DNA of 64,000 bases from Dubosiella muris (GTDB lineage: Bacteria > Bacillota_I > Bacilli_A > Erysipelotrichales > Erysipelotrichaceae), in the NCBI RefSeq assembly GCF_004793885.1, contig NZ_SRYG01000001.1:122999-186998 (forward strand). Reading direction: 5' to 3'. The translations under genes were made by a program, and so were the position numbers. The notes below the pieces were generated by a model, which saw only the letters and a list, made by a program, of their open reading frames with translations, did not search any database and was not told the origin of the DNA. Shown piece after piece: positions 58,568-64,000 of this stretch (position 1 is its first letter; each line of letters opens with the position of its first letter).

Positions 58568-58684
58568 CCCCACTATGCGCAAGATAAGAAACGCCGTATT
58601 ACCCCATTATGCGCACTATAAACTACCCCCCTGTTTCCCCATTATGCGCACCTATATGACCCCGTCAAAACCCCATTATGCGCA
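58568..58684. repeat. Four regularly spaced copies of a 14-bp motif
   Basis: CCCCATTATGCGCA occurs at 58602, 58637 and 58671, and CCCCACTATGCGCA at 58568. The start-to-start distances are 34, 35 and 34 bp, with unrelated 20-21 bp spacers. They sit 50-166 bp upstream of the DUF4143 ATPase start. Reads TGCGCATAATGGGG on the gene strand. Probably a binding-site array. Confidence 0.85.
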
Positions 58685-58696
58685 CCTTAAACAAAG

Positions 58697-58721
58697 AAAA
58701 AGCCTGGGCGAGCCAGACTTT
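58697..58721 (-). terminator. Terminator after the nitroreductase gene
   Basis: AAAGTCTGG and CCCAGGCTTT arms around a CTCG loop on the minus strand, followed by T-rich sequence. Confidence 0.6.
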
Positions 58722-58727
58722 CCTATT

Positions 58728-59234
58728 TTACTTTTCAAATGTTTCCCAATGGATGCGGGCCGGATCCCATTTTTGTTTGGGTTCCAGATCATGGGCCGGA
58801 TAGCCAAACGAAAGCACCCAGTACGGCTGGATGGAATCGGGCAAGTCGAAATACCGGCGCAGCCAGTCGACCCGGTCCGTTTCGGGATAGCCACCCAGCC
58901 ACACGCCGCCTAAACCAAGATCCTTGGCTTCGATCAGCATGTTTTCACTAAGCGCCGACAAATCCTGCACGTCGTAGGCGTCGCCAAAGTGGCGATTCGT
59001 GTCGGCGCACACGACGACGGCGAACGCGGCGTCCTGCACGCAGACGGCGTATGGGGAAAATTTCGCGAGTTCGGCAAGGCGGGCCGGATCGGTGACGACG
59101 ATCAGCTCCCACGGCTGTTTGTTCACGGCGCTTGGCGCGGCGCATCCGGCTTTCAAAATCGTTTCGATCGTCTTTGGATCGGCTTTCTTGTTCGTGTACT
59201 GGCGCACGCTCGTGCGTTCAAAAATCGCATTCAT
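58728..59234 (-). CDS. Nitroreductase-family flavoprotein
   Basis: A 168-residue FMN enzyme: RTSVRQYTNKKADPK (FMN phosphate contact), AAPSAVNKQPWELIVV, ALSENMLIEAKDLGLGGVWL, VLSFGYPAHDLEPK. GGAGG ribosome site. Reduces nitro or quinone compounds with NAD(P)H. It lies 12 bases after the aldehyde dehydrogenase gene and is probably cotranscribed with it. Confidence 0.92.
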   Translation of the reverse strand: MNAIFERTSVRQYTNKKADPKTIETILKAGCAAPSAVNKQPWELIVVTDPARLAELAKFSPYAVCVQDAAFAVVVCADTNRHFGDAYDVQDLSALSENMLIEAKDLGLGGVWLGGYPETDRVDWLRRYFDLPDSIQPYWVLSFGYPAHDLEPKQKWDPARIHWETFEK

Positions 59235-59246
59235 CTTTTTTCCTCC

Positions 59247-60554
59247 TTATTTTAAAAACAGACGGACGACTTTTTCCTTCCACGGCTTTTGCGGGCCGTA
59301 GATGAAAGGCAGGTCGACGCGGTCGCTCGACGACAAGATCGACTTGTCGTGGGTGAATGTCTGGAATCCATACCGGCCGTGATAGTGGCCGAGGCCGGAA
59401 TTTTGCAGACCGCCAAACGGCATGTTTTCCTTCACGAAGCGAATGTGGTCGTCGTTGCGGGAAAACAAGTAGAAGGCGAGCGGATGCGGCTTTTGCGCCA
59501 GCTGCCGACACAGTGTTTCGAAATTCTCGTACGGCAAAACGGGCAGGACCGGTCCGAAGATTTCCTCGTCCATGACGGGCGTTCCTTCTTTTGGCAGCAA
59601 GATCGTCGGCTCGATTTTGAGTGTCGCCTCATCCACATGGCCGCCCCAGACGACTTTTCCGTCGTTCAAATACGCGCGTACGCGTTCGAAATGCTTTTCG
59701 TTGATGATCTTGCCAATCGACTCGAGCGTGACGCCTTGCACCGAAAGCTGGTGGATGATTTGCTGGATGAGCGCGGGCATTTTCGACTCGTGCACATAGA
59801 CGTGGTCGCACGCCACGCACGTCTGGCCGGCGTTGAGAAACTTGCCGAAGACGATGCGGCGGGCCGCCAGCGCGATGTTGGCACTCTCGTCGACGATGGC
59901 CGGGGACTTGCCGCCTAGCTCGAGCGTGACGGGCACCAAATGCTCGCTGGCCGCCTGCATGCACAATTTTCCTACGGCGGGCGAGCCGGTAAAGAAGATG
60001 TAGTCGAACGGCTGGTGGAACAGCGCCTCGTTTTCCTGGCGTCCGCCGGTCACAACCGCCACATACGCGGGCGCGAACGTTTCCTCGATCAAACGGGCGA
60101 TGACGGCCGTCGTGTGGGCCGAGTAGTCGCTTGGCTTTAAGATGACGGTGTTTCCGGCCGCCATGGCTTCGATGAGCGGCTGCATCGTGAGCAGGAACGG
60201 GTAGTTCCACGGGGAAACGACGAGCACGCAGCCATAGGGGTCGTGGCGAATCTCGCTTTTGGCTTTGAACAAAAACAGCGGTGTGCGCACTTTTTCCGGC
60301 GCGCTCAGCTGGTCGATGTGCTTTTCCATGTACGTGAGCGCCTGGTAGACCAGACCGATTTCGCTCATGTACGCCTCGGCCCCGGATTTGTTCAGGTCCG
60401 CGTACAGGGCTGCGATGATCCGGCTTTCGTTTTGCCGGATTGCGGTCTTGAGTTTGGCGAGCATTTGCTTGCGAAACATGATGGAGCGGGTGGCGTTGGT
60501 CGCGAAGAACACCTTTTGTTCCTGGACAAGCGCCTTGATTTGATTTGCGTCCAT
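59247..60554 (-). CDS. Class 3 aldehyde dehydrogenase
   Basis: A 435-residue enzyme starting MDANQIKALVQEQKVFFATN with GGAGG. Motifs: VVSPWNYPFLLTMQPLIEAM, FFTGSPAVGKL, catalytic Glu in LELGGKSP and Cys in NAGQTCVACDHVY, EEIFGPVLPVLPY and the C-terminal PFGGLQNSGLGHYHG. The short length and sequence are typical of class 3 (fatty or aromatic aldehydes). Pairs with the nitroreductase downstream. Confidence 0.93.
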   Translation of the reverse strand: MDANQIKALVQEQKVFFATNATRSIMFRKQMLAKLKTAIRQNESRIIAALYADLNKSGAEAYMSEIGLVYQALTYMEKHIDQLSAPEKVRTPLFLFKAKSEIRHDPYGCVLVVSPWNYPFLLTMQPLIEAMAAGNTVILKPSDYSAHTTAVIARLIEETFAPAYVAVVTGGRQENEALFHQPFDYIFFTGSPAVGKLCMQAASEHLVPVTLELGGKSPAIVDESANIALAARRIVFGKFLNAGQTCVACDHVYVHESKMPALIQQIIHQLSVQGVTLESIGKIINEKHFERVRAYLNDGKVVWGGHVDEATLKIEPTILLPKEGTPVMDEEIFGPVLPVLPYENFETLCRQLAQKPHPLAFYLFSRNDDHIRFVKENMPFGGLQNSGLGHYHGRYGFQTFTHDKSILSSSDRVDLPFIYGPQKPWKEKVVRLFLK

Positions 60555-60638
60555 ATTCAATCCTCCTGCTCCCATGATAAAATCATTGTCCCCTCATCGC
60601 AATAAATTTGTTAAGATGATAAGGATGGAGGTAACAAG

Positions 60639-62141
60639 ATGCGTTTACAATTCGAACCATTTTATGAAGAGTATTTGAAAAAACTGGCGGCCTACAACTT
60701 GGCGAGCGCCACGATGTACACCGACCAGTGGACGGTCGCGCCATCGGCTGGCATCCCCCACGCCAACGAGATGATGGCTATTCTCGCCCAGGAGCTGTTT
60801 CAAATCGAAAACGATCCGGCTATGATTGAAAAGATCGAAGCCTACCACAAGACGCTGCCGGAGGGCTCGCTCGAGCAAAAGGAAGTGAAGATGCGTCTGG
60901 ACGATTTGGGGCATACCCGCAACGTTCCGGCCGACGTGTACCGGGATTTCGTGAAGGCGCGCAACGACGCTGGCTACTACTGGCACCAGGCGAAGGAGAA
61001 AAACGACTACGCGCTGTTCAAGCCGTATTTGGTCGATCTCATGAACAAGTCGATCGAGTACATGAAATATTCCCCGAAATACACCGGCGACAATTTGTAC
61101 GATGTGTTTTTGGACGCGTACGAGCCGGGGATGAATGAGGAAAAGTACGACGCCTTTTTCGACGTCGTCAAAACCGAGCTCGTGCCTTTTATTGCCAAGC
61201 TGCGCGCCGAAGGCCGGACGATCGACGACTCGATGCTGTCGAAATCGTTCGACATCGAGCGGCAGGAACGGTTCATGGACACGATCATGCGCTATTTGCG
61301 GGTGGACCCGACGCGCGTCTCGCTAGGCACGACGGAACATCCGTTCACGAACTTTTTGTCGCACAACGACATGCGCATCACGACGCATTACTATCCGGAC
61401 CGCTTTTTGAGCGCGATCCTGTCGACCGTGCACGAGTACGGCCACGCGCTGTACGGGCTGCAGATGGATGAAATGTTCGAAGGTACGAAGCTGAACGAGA
61501 ACGTCGGCTCGGCCGCCCACGAGTCGCAATCCCGCTTTTTGGAAAACCACATCGGTCGTTCCAAAGCGTTTTGGCAAGCCAACTACGACGAGCTCGTCAA
61601 GCAGTTTCCGGAGTTCGAGGCCGTCGGTTTGGACGCGCTGGTCGATATGATCAACGTGAGCGAGCCCGGCCTGATCCGTACCGAAGCCGACGAGCTGACG
61701 TACCCGCTGCACATTCTCATCCGCTACGAGCTGGAAAAGGACATGGCCGAAGGAAAGATGGACTACGACCAGCTGCCAACACTGTGGGCAGACAAGTACG
61801 AGCAATATCTGGGCGTGCGTCCGCAAACGGACAGCGAGGGCGTTTTGCAGGATGTGCACTGGTCTGACGGCTATTTGGGCTACTTCCCGACGTACGCGCT
61901 GGGCAGTGCCTACGCCGCCCAGCTGTACCACACGATGGCAAAGCAAATCGACGTGGACAAGGCGCTGCGCGAAGGCCGTATGGAGGAAATCACCAACTGG
62001 CTCAAGGACAACGTCCACCACTACGCCGGTTCGAAAACAATGGCCGAAATCGTCGAGATCGTATCGGGCGAGCCGTTCGATCCGCATTACTATGTCGACT
62101 ATTTGAAGGACAAATACTCGAAGCTGTATGGCTTGAAATAA
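60639..62141 (+). CDS. M32-family metallocarboxypeptidase
   Basis: A 500-residue enzyme with zinc motif HEYGH in LSTVHEYGHALYGLQMDEMF and the downstream Glu in NENVGSAAHESQSRFLEN, matching M32 carboxypeptidases (HExxH with distal Glu). Also DPTRVSLGTTEHPFTNFLSH and QIDVDKALREGRMEEITNWL. Removes C-terminal residues from peptides in the cytosol. GGAGG ribosome site. Divergent from the aldehyde dehydrogenase gene. Confidence 0.95.
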   Translation: MRLQFEPFYEEYLKKLAAYNLASATMYTDQWTVAPSAGIPHANEMMAILAQELFQIENDPAMIEKIEAYHKTLPEGSLEQKEVKMRLDDLGHTRNVPADVYRDFVKARNDAGYYWHQAKEKNDYALFKPYLVDLMNKSIEYMKYSPKYTGDNLYDVFLDAYEPGMNEEKYDAFFDVVKTELVPFIAKLRAEGRTIDDSMLSKSFDIERQERFMDTIMRYLRVDPTRVSLGTTEHPFTNFLSHNDMRITTHYYPDRFLSAILSTVHEYGHALYGLQMDEMFEGTKLNENVGSAAHESQSRFLENHIGRSKAFWQANYDELVKQFPEFEAVGLDALVDMINVSEPGLIRTEADELTYPLHILIRYELEKDMAEGKMDYDQLPTLWADKYEQYLGVRPQTDSEGVLQDVHWSDGYLGYFPTYALGSAYAAQLYHTMAKQIDVDKALREGRMEEITNWLKDNVHHYAGSKTMAEIVEIVSGEPFDPHYYVDYLKDKYSKLYGLK

Positions 62142-62148
62142 GCGTACC

Positions 62149-62191
62149 AAAGACGATCCAAGCGGATTCTTCCGTAGCGGTCGTCTTTTTT
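62149..62191. terminator. Bidirectional terminator between M32 and AP2 genes
   Basis: AAAGACGA (62149-62156) and TCGTCTTT (62181-62188) with T-runs on both strands. Confidence 0.7.
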
Positions 62192-63113
62192 AAACCCGAG
62201 GGGTTTCAGTTCCCTCCAAAACCAACTCGAAATTCTCGATGGAATCACCTTCCACAAGCACATGGAGCGGGTGGCTCTTTCCCCAGACGGGATCCGCTTT
62301 CGCTTTTTCTTTCCACTCGTCAAAATACCGGACAAAGCCGTCGTGGAGCAGCGTTTCCGCCTGCTTGCGCACCCGGATGGCCGCTTCTATCGTGTCGAAC
62401 GAACCGAGGTAGTACTTTACTTTTTGAAAGCTGATTTGCGCGATCCACTTCCCTTTTTGTTTTTGAACTCCCGGACACCCGCTCGTGTTGTCTTTCCGGA
62501 CGGCTTTGGAGCGAATCGCCTCCACGCAGGTCGAGTCGATGTAGTTCATGTACTGTCCCGGTCCGTCCTTTTCCCTTTGCAGACAGCCGCAGCTTTGCGT
62601 GTTCCCGCACATCAGCTGGTTGGCCGCCACTTCCACGACTTGTCCGCAGTCGCATTGGCATATCCATAAAACACTGCCGTTTTTCCGCTTGTCCGTCGGA
62701 TGCAGCGCTGTCAGTTTTCCAAAGCGTTGATTCGTCAAGTCGATTCCTTTGCGAACGCACCCGCAGCTTTCGGTTGGGTGTTTTCCGGTCAGCCGGTTCG
62801 TCGGCACCATCATGACGTTTCCGCAGTCGCAGCGGCATTTCCACACGTAGCACGAGCCTTGTTTTTCGGGCAGACGTTCCAGCACCGTCAAACGGCCAAC
62901 TTTCTTTCCTTTCAAGTCTTTCGTGTTTTTTCCCTTTCTGGCGCATCCGCAGCTTTTGACCAGTCCCCGCCGGATTTTGTACGCTTCCAGCCAAATCGTG
63001 TTCCCGCAATCACAATGGCATTCCCACAAAAAGCTTCCCTTCCGTTTTTTTGTGGTTTTTTGTATAACCGTTAATTTTCCTACCCGGTGTCCCGTCCAGT
63101 TTTCATTCCACAT
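62190..63113 (-). CDS. AP2-domain protein with three zinc-knuckle repeats
   Basis: A 307-residue protein. Three repeats of about 58 residues (roughly 6-60, 67-121, 127-179), each with G-x-L-T-V/A-L, a W/C-x-C-x-C-D-C-G block and a closing S-C-G-C: HCDCGN...SCGCAR, RCDCGN...SCGCVR, QCDCGQ...SCGCLQ. The cysteines probably bind zinc. An AP2-type DNA-binding domain follows (NTSGCPGVQKQKGKWIAQIS and KYYLGSFDTIEAAIRVRKQA). Such combinations occur in phage, plasmid and homing-endonuclease-related proteins. Inverted repeats lie just upstream. Probably a sequence-specific DNA-binding protein of mobile origin. Confidence 0.8.
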   Translation of the reverse strand: MWNENWTGHRVGKLTVIQKTTKKRKGSFLWECHCDCGNTIWLEAYKIRRGLVKSCGCARKGKNTKDLKGKKVGRLTVLERLPEKQGSCYVWKCRCDCGNVMMVPTNRLTGKHPTESCGCVRKGIDLTNQRFGKLTALHPTDKRKNGSVLWICQCDCGQVVEVAANQLMCGNTQSCGCLQREKDGPGQYMNYIDSTCVEAIRSKAVRKDNTSGCPGVQKQKGKWIAQISFQKVKYYLGSFDTIEAAIRVRKQAETLLHDGFVRYFDEWKEKAKADPVWGKSHPLHVLVEGDSIENFELVLEGTETPRV

Positions 63114-63135
63114 CCCTTTGCCTCGCTTTCCCTTT

Positions 63136-63482
63136 TTCGCAGAGTTGTTTACTTTGCGAAAAAGAGGACAAAAAGCGCGGTAAATCCGCCAGAATTGACG
63201 GTTCCTTGCTTCCGTTGACGGGAATTTTGACGGCGCATTGTATGGAAAAGAAAGAAAGAAAAAGACAAAAAAGACTTTATATGTCGGGAAATTTGAATTT
63301 TTTGATGACGAGAATCATGACGGTTTAAACAAAGCGAAAAGCAAGGAGATCAAAGAAAGAAGGAAAACTCCCCACTCGTTCTTCTTCCTTTTTTGGACTT
63401 TTATCATGAGAATCCTGAATATTGATTATTTTTTTATGTTTTTTATGTTAAAATGGATTCGCATAGTAAACAACTCTGCGAA
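63136..63482. repeat. Pair of 25-bp inverted repeats flanking about 300 bp upstream of the AP2 gene
   Basis: The 25-mer at 63136-63160 (core CGCAGAGTTGTTTACTTTGCG, itself framed by TTCGCA and TGCGAA) reappears in reverse complement at 63458-63482 with one mismatch. The enclosed 297 bp contain three TTGACGG words (63195, 63215, 63227) and AT-rich sequence but no convincing gene; an open frame at 63238-63546 lacks a ribosome site and protein-like composition. Either a MITE-like element or paired operator sites. Confidence 0.75.
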
Positions 63483-63530
63483 TAAAAAAATATTTATCTT
63501 TTTTAGAGCCAGATGGCTCAACACACACAA

Positions 63531-63567
63531 AAGACGACCCCCTTAAAGGAGCGGTCGCCTTTTTTTC
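63531..63567. terminator. Terminator-like hairpin in the gap right of the AP2 gene
   Basis: AAGACGACC and GGTCGCCTT arms (one mismatch) followed by a T-run on the plus strand. Confidence 0.55.
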
Positions 63568-63578
63568 AGTTCTCTATT

Positions 63579-63719
63579 TTATTTTCCTTTCTTCCTTTTC
63601 TTGAACACGTATAGAACGCCCAGGCTGGACAAGGCCATGCCGGCGGTGCTCATCCAAAGACGCGAACGAGTCGAGACTGCCGTGTTGGCGCTGGACGCAT
63701 ACCGGGCGATCGAATATAT
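63579..63719 (-). pseudogene. C-terminal fragment of a surface protein with sorting-like tail
   Basis: A 46-residue minus-strand frame with no start: SSANTAVSTRSRLWMSTAGM, a hydrophobic helix (MALSSLGVLYVF) and KKRKKGK. The layout copies the end of the giant surface protein (SPKTATQTNQSLWIS, helix, KRKK), with S-x-x-T-A and L-W conserved. A TGA at 63720-63722 closes the frame upstream. It is the leftover tail of a lost large surface protein, or the 3' part of a gene broken by frameshift. Confidence 0.6.
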
Positions 63720-63846
63720 TCAGTATTTGCACAACGAAGGAGTACCTCTTGTTAAAAAAGGAGAACAGACTTATTCGGTGCCTACGTTGGAAGAGCTCAA
63801 AAACGTTCTTCCAGACAAGGTGTTTTCCTCGTTTCATAAAAATTAA
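63601..63846 (+). CDS. Possible short protein or gene remnant
   Basis: An 81-codon frame on the opposite strand to the surface-protein remnant. The first third is antisense to it and not protein-like, but the later part (YRAIEYIQYLHNEGVPLVKK, SVPTLEELKNVLPDKVFSSF) looks like a real protein segment. A GTG at 63682 could start it, without a ribosome site. Perhaps the remnant of a larger gene. Confidence 0.25.
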   Translation: MNTYRTPRLDKAMPAVLIQRRERVETAVLALDAYRAIEYIQYLHNEGVPLVKKGEQTYSVPTLEELKNVLPDKVFSSFHKN

Positions 63847-64000
63847 AAAAAGCCAGAAGAGTGGGTTCTCTTCTGGCTTTCTAATTCTGTCTCCTTTTTG
63901 GATAGCGCTTCGAGTTCCGCCACGGAGCAGTCGAATACGTTGGCGATCGTGGCTTTGTCGATGCCGGCTGCCAGCAGCTTTTTCATTCGTTTGATGTTTT
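63843..64000 (-). CDS. C-terminal end of a protein with helix-turn-helix-like tail, partial
   Basis: The frame enters from the right edge: MKKLLAAGIDKATIANVFDC and SVAELEALSKKETELE, then codons within a terminator hairpin. The pattern (helix, G-I/L-x-x-x-x-I-A, helix) resembles the C-terminal tail of Rpn-type proteins or a small helix-turn-helix protein. The rest lies outside the window. Confidence 0.5.
   Translation of the reverse strand, partial: NIKRMKKLLAAGIDKATIANVFDCSVAELEALSKKETELESQKRTHSSGFF
63845..63881. terminator. Bidirectional terminator near the right edge
   Basis: AGCCAGAAGAG (63851-63861) and CTCTTCTGGCT (63868-63878) with A/T-runs on both sides. Confidence 0.8.

Noticed and set aside
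58568-58684. CRISPR array.
   Set aside because: Repeats are only 14 bp, spacers 20-21 bp, four units, and no cas genes are present.
63238-63546. 102-codon plus-strand frame between the inverted repeats.
   Set aside because: No ribosome site; Lys/Phe-rich low-complexity translation; it crosses the second inverted repeat and runs into a terminator-like hairpin.

Overview
The window looks like a chromosome segment of a Bacillota (Firmicutes) bacterium. Shine-Dalgarno sequences are strong, the housekeeping order tilS-hpt-ftsH-hslO is the classic Firmicutes one, and there are LPXTG pili, PTS operons with PRD regulators and a cre-like site. Carbohydrate PTS genes and mucin-type adhesins suggest a gut commensal, possibly Erysipelotrichia-like; that placement is inference. 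No tRNA or CRISPR array was found. The only rRNA is a lone 5S gene.

Layout. (1) 1-6.4 kb: tilS-hpt-ftsH-hslO (minus strand; hslO runs off the left edge), a small SdpI-like membrane protein and an Rpn-type nuclease. (2) 6.4-28.6 kb: a minus-strand surface-structure island. A promoter at 28.6 kb starts signal peptidase I, then an LPXTG tip-type adhesin, the LPXTG pilin, a class C sortase, a CnaB/FctA-like secreted protein, three small secreted proteins (at least two with TasA/camelysin-like N-termini) and a MucBP-like membrane-anchored protein. Beyond these lies a 3194-residue repeat protein with its own promoter and an attenuator-like leader. A type I toxin-antitoxin locus with a duplicated antisense RNA sits between the last two. 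(3) 28.8-30.7 kb: a lone 5S rRNA gene, a frameshifted IS30-family element and an RpiR regulator cut by the IS end. (4) 30.7-43 kb: AlbA-type regulator, phosphofructokinase, PadR with a DUF4097 protein, aldo/keto reductase with divergent LysR, a second Rpn-type nuclease, and an operon of SnoaL-like protein, macrodomain ADP-ribose hydrolase, class M sirtuin, histidine phosphatase and PNPOx-like protein, plus a C39-like lipoprotein. (5) 43-48 kb: YoeB-type toxin-antitoxin, an XRE/TPR regulator divergent from a 50-residue secreted peptide, an AT-rich secreted protein, and small membrane and flavodoxin-like lipoproteins. (6) 48-54.6 kb: hexitol/ketose PTS operon mtlA-mtlR-EIIA-fruK-sorE, in which the permease carries two tandem IIB domains. 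(7) 54.7-64 kb: BlaI-like regulator, MarR-MATE operon with a palindromic operator, DUF4143 ATPase behind four evenly spaced 14-bp repeats, nitroreductase, aldehyde dehydrogenase, M32 carboxypeptidase, an AP2/zinc-knuckle DNA-binding protein, paired 25-bp inverted repeats, and gene remnants at the right edge.

How it fits together. The pilus island would export subunits (signal peptidase), polymerise and anchor them (class C sortase, LPETG motifs) and present large adhesive modules. The giant protein and the tip adhesin share a fibro-slime-type module of similar AT-rich composition, which points to module exchange. The strongest leads for new biology are the duplicated-antitoxin type I locus, the regulator-peptide pair at 45 kb, the 14-bp repeat array at 58.6 kb, the permease with doubled IIB, and the shared non-canonical S-x-x-T-A C-terminal sorting-like motif of the giant protein and of a remnant at 63.6 kb.
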